Part shown: piece by piece, positions 1 to 6,521 of the stretch
Layout of the letters: the number at the start of each line of letters is the position of its first letter
Numbering within the stretch: the first letter of the stretch is position 1
Assembly (NCBI GenBank): GCA_946478675.1
Contig: CAMLEF010000074.1
Span: 1 to 14,975, forward strand
Source: an uncultured Flavobacteriales bacterium
Lineage (GTDB): Bacteria; Bacteroidota; Bacteroidia; Palsa-965
DNA: 14,975 nt
Direction: 5' to 3'
Notes under the pieces: generated by a model
What the model was told of the DNA's origin: nothing
What the model saw: the letters and a program-made list of their open reading frames with translations, nothing else
Databases searched by the model: none
Program-made: the position numbers and the translations under genes

Positions 1-1154
1 AGATGGGCTTTCGCTTTCGCCTCATCGATCCCCGCATACAATTCCCCGAGCAGCGAAAAGTAATACGGGTTATTCGCCAGCTTCAGCTTTTCCGCTTCTG
101 CAATAGCGGCCGCGTTGCCTTTCACTTTCGAAAGCGCAAATGTCCTGTTCAGCGCGGCGACCGGCGAGTACTCGATCATCAGCAGGTGATTGTAGAGCTG
201 CAGGATGTTCTCCCATTTTTCTTTCGTGTCTGCTTTCTGCGTGTGCCACCAGGCAATGCCGGCTTCGAGATGATATTTCGAAAGCTGCTTTCCCTGCGAC
301 GCGCGCTGGAGATAATAGCCGCCTTTCGCGATCAGCTCGTGGTTCCATCGCGATTCGTCCTGCTCATCGTACAGCACGATTTCACCGTTTTCCTTTTGCC
401 GCGCTTCGAAACGTGACGCATGAAAGCACATCAGCGAAAGCAGCGCGCTCACTTCCGGCCGGTCGGTGAGCGGATTTTCCGTCAACAAAAATGCCAGCCG
501 CATCGCTTCGAGGCAAAGTTCGTTGCGCATCACCGTGTCGTCGCTTTCCGAATAATAACCTTCGTTGAAGAGCAAATAAAGTGTCCGCAATACATTGCCG
601 AGCCGTTCGTCGATCGCTTCTTCGCCGGGAAAACCGATCACTACTTTTTCCGTTCGCAGCTTTTCTCTCGCGCGGAACAAACGCTTGTTGATCGTTTCCT
701 TATTCGTGAGAAAAGCATTCGCAATTTCGTCGATGCCGAAGCCGCAGAGAATGCGCAACGCCAAACCGATCTGCGCTTCTGCGGGCAGCGAAGGATGGCA
801 AACGGCAAACAGCATCTGCAGCTGGCTGTCGGTGATGTTCTTTTCCGAAAGATCGATCTCCGGCATTTCTGAAACCGCATTTTCCTGCTTCCATTCGCCG
901 GCGATCTTCCCGGTGAACAGCTGCTGCCGCTTCATGTAATTCTTCGCTTTGTTTTTCGCGACGGTGTACAGCCAGGCTTCGGGATTGGCGGGCACGCCTT
1001 TGTACGGCCAGCTTTCCATCGCGAGCAGGAACGTTTCACCGGCAATGTCTTCTGCTGCTTCCACGTGCGTGATGCCCATGAGCTTACTGAGCACAGCGAC
1101 AATTTTGCTGAACTCCTTGCGGAAGAGATGCGGTATGAGCTCCGTTTGTTGCAT
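1..1154 (-). CDS. ECF42-type RNA polymerase sigma factor, C-terminus cut by window edge
   Basis: Directs RNA polymerase to a small regulon. The 384 visible residues begin at an ATG at 1154. A sigma-70 region 2 lies at about residues 8-75 (VEAAEDIAGETFLLAMESWP, then PEAWLYTVAKNKA at 58-70) and a region 4 helix-turn-helix at about 110-166 (LPAEAQIGLALRILCGFGIDEIA, then NKETINKRLFRAREKL). This is followed by the long C-terminal extension typical of ECF42 proteins: a DUF6596-like part with LYLLFNEGYY at 192-201, then a helical TPR-like part with SPVAALNRTFALSKVKG at 330-346. Family members are usually about 400-420 residues, so only the last few tens of residues should be missing beyond position 1. 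It is the distal gene behind two YCII/DGPF genes, the known ECF42 neighbourhood. I see no anti-sigma gene; in this family the C-terminal extension is thought to do the regulating. The family call is firm, the regulon unknown. Confidence 0.92.
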   Translation of the reverse strand, partial: MQQTELIPHLFRKEFSKIVAVLSKLMGITHVEAAEDIAGETFLLAMESWPYKGVPANPEAWLYTVAKNKAKNYMKRQQLFTGKIAGEWKQENAVSEMPEIDLSEKNITDSQLQMLFAVCHPSLPAEAQIGLALRILCGFGIDEIANAFLTNKETINKRLFRAREKLRTEKVVIGFPGEEAIDERLGNVLRTLYLLFNEGYYSESDDTVMRNELCLEAMRLAFLLTENPLTDRPEVSALLSLMCFHASRFEARQKENGEIVLYDEQDESRWNHELIAKGGYYLQRASQGKQLSKYHLEAGIAWWHTQKADTKEKWENILQLYNHLLMIEYSPVAALNRTFALSKVKGNAAAIAEAEKLKLANNPYYFSLLGELYAGIDEAKAKAH

Positions 1155-1197
1155 GAAAAAAAAATCCCCGCAAATTTCGCAGGGACTTCGATTGCAT

Positions 1198-1533
1198 TTA
1201 CATCGTGTCGACCTCGCGCACTTCTACGCTGCCGCCGTTTTTAAGAATGGGACATTGCTTCGCGATCGCCACGGCGCTGTCGTAATCTTTCGCGCGGATC
1301 ATCGAGAAGCCGCCGATGATTTCTTTGATGTCGGAATACGGACCGTTGGTGACGACGCCGTCCGCTTTGATCACGTGACCGGAGTTAACGAGACGATTGC
1401 CGCGATTGACGAGCGCATCGCCCATGGTATTGAACCAATCCATCCATTCCTGCAGCATCGCCTGCGCTTGTTCCGGCGTGCGGTTTTCCATCATTTTATA
1501 ATCGGTGCGAAAAACAAGAAGAAAATCTTTCAT
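1198..1533 (-). CDS. YCII-related (DGPF) domain protein 1
   Basis: A complete 111-residue single-domain protein of the YCII/DGPF family, a small ferredoxin-like alpha/beta fold. It starts with the family's usual MKDFLLVFR beta strand. The signature loop reads NGPYSDIKEIIGGF (residues 63-76), so the namesake Asp-Gly-Pro-Phe is Asn-Gly-Pro-Tyr here. The C-terminal strand is GSVEVREVD. The biochemical function of DGPF proteins beside ECF sigma factors is not established; they are presumed regulon members or sensors of oxidative or chemical stress. It lies 43 nt upstream of the sigma gene and 86 nt downstream of a paralogue on the same strand, which suggests one operon. The start is the only sensible ATG, and there is no clear Shine-Dalgarno, as is common in Bacteroidota. 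Confidence 0.92.
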   Translation of the reverse strand: MKDFLLVFRTDYKMMENRTPEQAQAMLQEWMDWFNTMGDALVNRGNRLVNSGHVIKADGVVTNGPYSDIKEIIGGFSMIRAKDYDSAVAIAKQCPILKNGGSVEVREVDTM

Positions 1534-1583
1534 GAGTATTTTGTTTTAATGAGCAGTTGTTATTTCAATGAAGCCTGAAGTTG

Positions 1584-1611
1584 GTTCAACTTAAAACCTT
1601 GAACGTTGAAC
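1584..1611. repeat. Small word-repeat palindrome between the two YCII genes
   Basis: GTTCAAC at 1584-1590 and its exact complement GTTGAAC at 1605-1611 flank a 14-nt loop that itself contains TTGAAC. The related words GTTCAAC, TTGAAC and GTTGAAC occur within 30 nt. The element lies inside the presumed YCII-YCII-sigma operon, so it could attenuate transcription or tune mRNA decay. No T-run follows it in the direction of transcription, so I do not call it a terminator. Confidence 0.5.
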
Positions 1612-1619
1612 AACAAACG

Positions 1620-1973
1620 TCAATGCACGCCGTCACCTTTCGCGATGCGACGTACTTCAACGCTGTTGCCTTCGCCCTGCAACACCGGGCTGCCTTTCGC
1701 AAATTCGACCGCTTCTTCGACGGAATCCGCTTTGACGATGACGTAACCGCCGAGCGTTTCTTTGATATCGCCGAAAGGTCCGTTGGTCACGACCTTGTTG
1801 TGCCAGACCACGCGCGCATCGTCGAACGGAAGCCCGTTGCCCCCGACAAATTTGTTCTGCGCTGCAATGCCGCCGATCCAATCCATCGTCTGTTTCATCC
1901 AGATCTGCATCTGTTCCGGTGAGGCGACTTTCTGTCCGTCCTGGTGACGGAAAATGAGCATGTACTCGTTCAT
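1620..1973 (-). CDS. YCII-related (DGPF) domain protein 2
   Basis: A complete 117-residue member of the YCII/DGPF family, paralogous to the downstream gene. The N-terminal strand is MNEYMLIFRH. A helical segment QMQIWMKQTMDWIGGIAAQ occupies about residues 21-39. The signature is NGPFGDIKETLGGY (64-77) and the C-terminal strand is NSVEVRRIA. Shared features with its neighbour are the VVTNGP(F/Y)xDIKE core and the (W)xDW(I/F) helix, consistent with tandem duplication. It is the first gene of the presumed operon that ends with the ECF42 sigma factor, and a long near-perfect palindrome sits 17 nt upstream of its ATG. Its function is not known at the reaction level; a link to the sigma factor's stress response is inferred from context only. 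Confidence 0.92.
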   Translation of the reverse strand: MNEYMLIFRHQDGQKVASPEQMQIWMKQTMDWIGGIAAQNKFVGGNGLPFDDARVVWHNKVVTNGPFGDIKETLGGYVIVKADSVEEAVEFAKGSPVLQGEGNSVEVRRIAKGDGVH

Positions 1974-1990
1974 GGTGTTTTTGTTTTTGA

Positions 1991-2022
1991 GTTAGAGAAG
2001 CGTGTGATTACGCTTATCTAAC
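1991..2022. promoter_or_regulatory. 32-bp near-perfect palindrome upstream of the YCII/ECF42 operon
   Basis: The arms GTTAGAGAAGCGT (1991-2003) and ACGCTTATCTAAC (2010-2022) match at 12 of 13 positions when one is complemented, around the 6-nt centre GTGATT. It ends 17 nt before the ATG at 1973. Its position fits an operator or a 5'-UTR hairpin for the operon. It is unrelated in sequence to the iterated-word palindromes elsewhere in the window. A terminator for the opposite strand is unlikely because no gene ends here. Role inferred. Confidence 0.5.
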
Positions 2023-2077
2023 AATCGGGCAGGGGAGGATTGGACAAAGAGACAAAAAATAATTCGCGGAAAAAAAA

Positions 2078-2143
2078 TGAACCACGGAGACACGGGGGCG
2101 CGGAGTTTATTTTTTCTCTGTGTCCCCGTGTCTCCGTGGTTCA
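2078..2143. repeat. Iterated-word palindrome with perfect 20-bp arms (CRCRRAG type)
   Basis: Positions 2078-2097 and 2124-2143 are exact reverse complements (20 bp) around a 26-nt spacer. The left arm and spacer hold CACGGAG, CACGGGG and CGCGGAG starting at 2083, 2091 and 2099, an exact 8-nt period. The right side holds CTCTGTG, CCCCGTG and CTCCGTG at 2116, 2124 and 2132, again with an 8-nt period. The inner word pair still matches at 5 of 8 positions, as if an originally longer palindrome had decayed. It lies in the divergent gap between the YCII operon and porQ. Confidence 0.85.
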
Positions 2144-2213
2144 AATCCATCCACGCAATAAAACCCTGCGCCCGGCGTTATTTCCCCGGTCAAACGCTAT
2201 CTTTAAGCCTGTT

Positions 2214-3269
2214 ATGCTGCGAAAGCTCCTCTTTATCACGCTGCCTGCACTCTTTGCCGGAATTTCCCTCCACGCCCAGATCGGCGGAAGCGCTGTTTTC
2301 CCCTCGCTCGACCTGCCGCTCTCCGCGCGCTCGGCGGCTCTCGGTGGAAAAGCCATCGCCATCAACGACAACGACATCAACCTCGCGGTATGGAATCCTT
2401 CGCTGCTGAATTCCAGCATGCACAGCCAGCTCGCGCTCAGCTTTTCCGATTACCTCGCCGACATCCGCTACGGTTACGCCGCTTTCGGATGGCACGTCGA
2501 TAAAGTCGGCACCTTCGCGCTGAATGCGACGCGCATCGACTACGGCACCTTCCGCGAAACCGACGAGACCGGCGCCACCATCGGCGAGTTCAAGGCCGGC
2601 GAATACGGCATCAACGCCGGCTACAGCCGCGCGCTCGACAGCAACTTCACCATCGGTGTCAACGCGAAATTCATCCAGTCGAATCTCTATCTCTGGAAAG
2701 CCAGCGGGCTCGCGTTCGACCTCGGCGCCAGCTACCACATTCCCGGGCACAGCTTTGCCGCCACGATGCTGCTCCGCAACATGGGCGGCATGACGAAAAA
2801 TTACACCGACGGCAACAAAGAAAAACTGCCGTTTGAAGTGGAAGCAGGATTTGCCTTCAAGCCGAAGCACATGCCGTTCCGTTTTTCGATCACGTTCCAG
2901 GACCTGCAGCAGTGGGATCTCACGTACGTCGATCCCGCGAACCCGCCGCAAACCGTCGATCCGCTGACGGGCGATTCCATCAAGGTGAGCAAATTCAAAA
3001 CCTTCGGCGATAAAGCCATGCGCCACGTTGTGCTCGGCGGCGAGCTGCTCATCGGTAAAGCCGTGTCGATCCGTGTCGGCTACAATTACCAGCGACGCAA
3101 AGAGCTGCTGCTCGATACGAAACACGGTGCCACCGGTTTTACTTTCGGTGCCGGCATCCGCGTTTACAAATTCAACATCAGCTACGCGCGCGCCCCTTAC
3201 CATCTCGCCGGCGCCACCAACACGTTCACGATCACGACGTCGTTCTCCGATTTTTATTCGAAGAAGTAA
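2214..3269 (+). CDS. porQ: Type IX secretion system outer-membrane protein PorQ
   Basis: A predicted outer-membrane beta-barrel of the PorV/PorQ (FadL-like) group, part of the type IX secretion system that exports and attaches C-terminal-domain cargo to the cell surface. From the ATG at 2214 the protein has 351 residues with a signal peptide of about 21 residues (MLRKLLFITLPALFAGISLHAQ, cut after HA). The N-terminal hallmark LPLSARSAALGGKAIAINDND lies at about 34-54, followed by NPSLLN. Further family patterns are PFRFSITFQDLQQWDLTY in the middle and ISYARAPYHLAGATNTF near the end. The frame is open back to a TTG at 2040, but that extension would translate the palindromic repeat, so I reject it. 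TATCTTTA at 2198-2205 is one base from the TAnnTTTG box. No protein with a type IX sorting domain is visible in the window. Confidence 0.92.
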   Translation: MLRKLLFITLPALFAGISLHAQIGGSAVFPSLDLPLSARSAALGGKAIAINDNDINLAVWNPSLLNSSMHSQLALSFSDYLADIRYGYAAFGWHVDKVGTFALNATRIDYGTFRETDETGATIGEFKAGEYGINAGYSRALDSNFTIGVNAKFIQSNLYLWKASGLAFDLGASYHIPGHSFAATMLLRNMGGMTKNYTDGNKEKLPFEVEAGFAFKPKHMPFRFSITFQDLQQWDLTYVDPANPPQTVDPLTGDSIKVSKFKTFGDKAMRHVVLGGELLIGKAVSIRVGYNYQRRKELLLDTKHGATGFTFGAGIRVYKFNISYARAPYHLAGATNTFTITTSFSDFYSKK

Positions 3270-3306
3270 GCGCCCGTTTGTTCGAGCGGAGTCGGGAACG
3301 TTTCAC

Positions 3307-3465
3307 TGCCAATTCCGGATGCTGATTTGCAGCTGCAATAATCCGCGTAATCCGTGGCGAAAAAAAGCCGCAGAGGCGCGGAGAGCGCAGAGAGTTCGCA
3401 GAGAAAAGAATCCGCGCAATTCGTAGCCATACAATCTGCGGAAATCTGCGCAATCAGCGGCTTTT
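3307..3465. repeat. Iterated-word palindrome at a convergent junction (porQ / OmpA-like gene)
   Basis: AAAAGCCGC (3363-3371) and GCGGCTTTT (3457-3465) are perfect 9-bp outer arms. The left part carries the heptamer CRCRRAG four times, starting at 3369, 3377, 3386 and 3397. The right part carries complementary ATCTGCG-type words (3434, 3444). Read on the minus strand, the outer arm runs into seven T residues, and on the plus strand into four, so it can serve as a terminator for both converging genes. Two octamers of the TGYYRATT type (TGCCAATT 3307-3314, TGCTGATT 3320-3327) lie to its left. This region explains most of the 198-nt gap; I see no gene in it. Confidence 0.65.
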
Positions 3466-3467
3466 GT

Positions 3468-4532
3468 TCACTGCGTAAACACGAACTCCACACGATGATC
3501 TTTCGCTTTGCCGGTTTTATCCGAAGCGAACCCTTTCGTCGTGATGCGCTCTTTTGCAATTCCTTTTTTGACGAGGTAATCGGCGATCGCCTGCGCGCGG
3601 GTCTGCGCCAATTGCTGCGTGGATTCCGGCGTGCCTTCTTCATCGGCGTACCAGTCAATTTCTACTGACAAATCCTGCTGCTTTTTCATCGCGAAGGCAA
3701 CGAGGTACAACGTTGATTCCGCATCATCGTTCAGTTCCGATTTTCCTTTTGCGAAAAATGTCGCGCGTGAAGTCATCACTTTTCCTGCGGTGATCGACGT
3801 GTCCATCAGCACCGGCGAAGGAATAATTTCTTCCACGATCGGTTCGCCTTTTCGCACGATCGTAAAATCGTCGATGTAATAATAGCACCAGCTCAACGGC
3901 CCGACGCCGGTCAGCGGACGCATGACTTTCGAATGCGAATCGTCGTTGAAATTGCCGACGACGAAAAACTGTTCGCCGCCTTTCGCGCGATACTCCGCGG
4001 TGACTTCTTTCCATTGCCCGCTGTAATGCACGTAATCGAGATTGCCGATCGTCACCTGCGGCGTCAGCTCGTGATGCGCATTGAAACGATCTTCCCCTTT
4101 GTTGTCGGGTGAAAGCTGGCTGGTAAAATACAGGTGGATCTCATCGACGCCGAACGAGCAGCCCGGTCCGAGCGCGAGAAAAAAGCGGATCGAATAGGTG
4201 ACACCCGCCTGCATCGGAGCGGATAACGAACCGCCGGAATATTCGCGGTAGTTGTTGGAATAATGACCGAGAAAACCGCCGAACGCCAGCCCGGAATGCG
4301 GCTTCATTGTTCCGCCGATCGACGCGGAATTGTCGTACATGCCGATGGAGGGACGATAAAGGTCAGACGAATACTGGCCGACGTCGTACCAGCCTTTCAC
4401 CTCGTCGTTTTTCATCGTGCAATAACCGAGGTCGGGTGTTTTCCATTCTTCGAAACCGGGATTCACGACCAGGTTTTGCGCAGGCGAAAAAAGCGACAGG
4501 AGCAGGGCGGCGGACAGGAGTAAGTAACGCAT
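3468..4532 (-). CDS. Secreted protein with N-terminal lectin/jelly-roll-like region and C-terminal OmpA peptidoglycan-binding domain
   Basis: A 354-residue protein starting at the ATG at 4532. An open extension to 4580 exists, but it precedes a textbook signal peptide (MRYLLLSAALLLSLFSPAQ). The mature N-terminus NLVVNPGFEEW (20-30) is the common opening of Bacteroidota secreted domains with a carbohydrate-binding-module-like jelly roll, which here spans roughly 20-228 and ends with YYYIDDFTIV. The OmpA domain spans about 255-354, with YADEEG (D297), LAQTRAQAIADYLVKKGI (R312) and HRVEF near the end; D297 and R312 match the Asp and Arg that bind diaminopimelate in OmpA domains. It should be periplasmic or surface-exposed, tethered to peptidoglycan. 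The ligand of the N-terminal part is unknown. AAGGA lies only 2 nt before the ATG. The upstream glycosyltransferase gene ends 51 nt away on the same strand. Confidence 0.88.
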   Translation of the reverse strand: MRYLLLSAALLLSLFSPAQNLVVNPGFEEWKTPDLGYCTMKNDEVKGWYDVGQYSSDLYRPSIGMYDNSASIGGTMKPHSGLAFGGFLGHYSNNYREYSGGSLSAPMQAGVTYSIRFFLALGPGCSFGVDEIHLYFTSQLSPDNKGEDRFNAHHELTPQVTIGNLDYVHYSGQWKEVTAEYRAKGGEQFFVVGNFNDDSHSKVMRPLTGVGPLSWCYYYIDDFTIVRKGEPIVEEIIPSPVLMDTSITAGKVMTSRATFFAKGKSELNDDAESTLYLVAFAMKKQQDLSVEIDWYADEEGTPESTQQLAQTRAQAIADYLVKKGIAKERITTKGFASDKTGKAKDHRVEFVFTQ

Positions 4533-4583
4533 CTTCCTTTTTGATATATAACACAGATGCAGGAAGAAGTTACTTTTCACAAA

Positions 4584-6365
4584 CTATTCCGCGCCACGGC
4601 CGGCAATAATGTGAACATCGCTGATCGTGACAGGAATCATACCGCTGTTCCAGAAAACGAAACGGATCTGGCGGGTGGCCTGTGGAATGGAATCGAAGAA
4701 CATGCGCTGCTCCATCCGTTCCGGCCGGGAATAGTTACGCTTCAGCCGCTCAAGATCGGTGAGCTGCGAGACGAGCGGCGCGCCGGCGCTGTCGCAAATG
4801 TTGCAGCCGATCCAGCCGCGGAACGGTTCCGTCGCAGCCTGCAAACGAAAACCGATCGTGCAGCAGAACGGGCGGTGCAGGAACGAATCGGGCGCAAGCG
4901 TGTCCAGCAGGATATAATTTTCGACGCTGCTGATGGAAGGACGGTCCGTCTCCGTCATCACTTTCCAGGGATAAGGCGTTTTTCGCCGCAGCAGGATTTC
5001 TGCATAAGGACCTTGCCCGACCGTATCGTATCCCGGCAGCGGCACGCGGTCCCATCCGGAAAGCAAAATAAAATCGGCAAAACGTCCCGGGAAATTTTGC
5101 TCCTGCACGTCGTTGAGCTCCGAATGATTGGTGAAATCGTAATAGCGGATCACGCCCGCCTGCAGTCCCCGCGCAGTAACCAGCGGCGCCTGGTGATGGA
5201 GCTTCTTCCATTCGAGCAGCTTTTCGTAAAAAGCCACGGGTGTCGTTTCGCAGGGATACGCCGGTGCATTGCTCACGTTCAGCGATTGAAAAAGCTGCAG
5301 CAGAAATGCGGCTGCCGGCAGGAAAACTACCGGGCGGAAAAAAGTCCACGACTGGTCGAGCGAAAACGTCAAAGCAAGGATAAAAAGAATATACAGGTGC
5401 AGCGCCGTCCGTTCTTTCGGGTAAGGAACATGCCAGCAAATGTGGACCAGGATCGTTCCGAGCAGCATGGACCAGAACAGGAGATGCGCCACGAGCGAAG
5501 CACCGTTCATGCGTCGCCGGAAAAGCTGGATAATAACCGCGGTTACATAAAGGGCGAGCACGCCGTAAAAAACTACTTCCGCAATTCCCGGTTGCCGCAG
5601 TGCCAGTTCGTAGGGAAGGCTGAAGAAGACTGCGCTGGCGAACCCTTCGTCGGTCGGATTAAAATAGGTTAACGCGCCCGAATGGTTGAGGCGGAACGAA
5701 TAAACGGCTGCGATCACCATCGGAACAACGACGAAAAGCAAAAAGAAAATGCCGTTGCGGATCGCTTTTTTCTTGTCGCGATGACGACGGAATTCCCCGG
5801 CAGCCAGGAAAAAGAAAATGCCTCCTGCCGCCATCACCGCAATGATGACGACGAGGTTGGACCACAATGAACAACTCAGCAGCAGTAGCCCCGCAATAAA
5901 ATCTTTCTGCCGGAATTCCTGCCGGTAAGCCAGCAAATGCCAGCAGCCGCCCAATAGAAACGCAGCCGACAAACCGTAGCCGCGGCACAGCGAGAAAAAG
6001 GAGAACAGGTAAATGGGGCAGGTGAGCAGCAGGAAACAGCCGGCTGCAGTCACCCAGGAATCGAAAAAACGTTTCATGCGCCAGGCATACAGGAGGTACG
6101 TCGCTCCCACCAGCACATTCGGAAGACGCAATGCCAAACGGGAATCGCCGAACAGCAAATAGCTGAAGCGGGTGAGCGCCGAATTCAGCACGTGGTTATT
6201 CGTGTCGTTGTCGGAAAGAAAAGGATTCAGCTTTCCCGTGCGCACGTGGAAATAAAAAGTGCTCAGCTCATCGTAATACGCCGGCAGCAAAATGGCGCGG
6301 AGCACGATGTAAAGAAAAAGACAGGAAGCTCCAAGGAGGATAACACGATCGTAGCGTTTGGTCAT
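4584..6365 (-). CDS. GT-C-type integral membrane glycosyltransferase (ArnT/PMT-like superfamily)
   Basis: A predicted polytopic membrane glycosyltransferase using a polyprenyl-phosphate-linked sugar donor; donor and acceptor are unknown. The ATG at 6365 gives 593 residues. Multiple hydrophobic segments run to about residue 361. The first periplasmic loop holds YYDELSTFYFHVRTG (30-44), containing the acidic pair D32-E33 expected as the GT-C catalytic acidic motif, then DTNNHVLNS (54-62) and LRLPNVLVG, an arrangement typical of the GT39/ArnT superfamily. YPKERTALHLYILF (315-328) resembles the conserved basic loop of such enzymes. Residues from about 362 to 593 form a soluble C-terminal part of unknown type, predicted periplasmic, ending in strand-rich sequence (ISDVHIIAG). 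A GTG at 6413 would add 16 residues and is less likely. It is divergent from accC and followed by the OmpA-like gene. Confidence 0.8.
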   Translation of the reverse strand: MTKRYDRVILLGASCLFLYIVLRAILLPAYYDELSTFYFHVRTGKLNPFLSDNDTNNHVLNSALTRFSYLLFGDSRLALRLPNVLVGATYLLYAWRMKRFFDSWVTAAGCFLLLTCPIYLFSFFSLCRGYGLSAAFLLGGCWHLLAYRQEFRQKDFIAGLLLLSCSLWSNLVVIIAVMAAGGIFFFLAAGEFRRHRDKKKAIRNGIFFLLFVVVPMVIAAVYSFRLNHSGALTYFNPTDEGFASAVFFSLPYELALRQPGIAEVVFYGVLALYVTAVIIQLFRRRMNGASLVAHLLFWSMLLGTILVHICWHVPYPKERTALHLYILFILALTFSLDQSWTFFRPVVFLPAAAFLLQLFQSLNVSNAPAYPCETTPVAFYEKLLEWKKLHHQAPLVTARGLQAGVIRYYDFTNHSELNDVQEQNFPGRFADFILLSGWDRVPLPGYDTVGQGPYAEILLRRKTPYPWKVMTETDRPSISSVENYILLDTLAPDSFLHRPFCCTIGFRLQAATEPFRGWIGCNICDSAGAPLVSQLTDLERLKRNYSRPERMEQRMFFDSIPQATRQIRFVFWNSGMIPVTISDVHIIAGRGAE

Positions 6366-6382
6366 ACATGACAGTAAAGACG

Positions 6383-6434
6383 TAATACGCGGGCTTCCCG
6401 GGAGAGAAGCCACATGGGATGTGTTTGCGTATTA
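6383..6434. promoter_or_regulatory. Nested inverted repeats in the divergent glycosyltransferase/accC promoter region
   Basis: TAATACGC (6383-6390) and GCGTATTA (6427-6434) form perfect 8-bp outer arms. Within them GGCTTC (6392-6397) and GAAGCC (6406-6411) form a 6-bp hairpin around CCGGGAGA. It lies in the 156-nt divergent gap, 18 nt from the glycosyltransferase ATG and 88 nt from the accC ATG. It may be an operator or part of the 5' UTR of the minus-strand gene. The arms are short enough to arise by chance. Confidence 0.3.
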
Positions 6435-6499
6435 AACGACAGCACCGACGGAAAATTGTGACGGAGCGTATTTCCGGAAACTTTTCCCCCGATAAACCC

Positions 6500-6507
6500 T
6501 ATTTTTG
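6500..6507 (+). promoter_or_regulatory. Putative -7 promoter box of accC
   Basis: TATTTTTG matches the Bacteroidota -7 consensus TAnnTTTG exactly and lies 14 nt before the accC ATG, which would give a 5' UTR of roughly 10 nt. I do not see a convincing TTTG at the -33 spacing, so the call rests on one box. Confidence 0.4.
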
Positions 6508-6521
6508 GCGTCGACCTTTCT

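Noticed and set aside
2040..2213. N-terminal extension of PorQ from a TTG at 2040
   Set aside because: It would translate the palindromic repeat and place 58 charged residues ahead of a clear signal peptide.
2190..3203. 337-codon open frame on the minus strand, antisense to porQ
   Set aside because: No recognisable motif; the plus strand encodes PorQ throughout. It is a by-product of codon bias.
4533..4580. ATG at 4580 as start of the OmpA-like protein
   Set aside because: It would bury the signal peptide behind 16 extra residues, and an AAGGA sequence directly precedes the ATG at 4532.
4557..5672. 371-codon open frame on the plus strand, antisense to the glycosyltransferase
   Set aside because: Arg/Gln/His-rich translation with no domain, fully inside a well-supported gene on the other strand.
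6366..6413. GTG start 16 codons upstream for the glycosyltransferase
   Set aside because: The added residues overlap the inverted repeat and do not improve the N-terminal membrane segment; the ATG at 6365 is simpler. It cannot be fully excluded.
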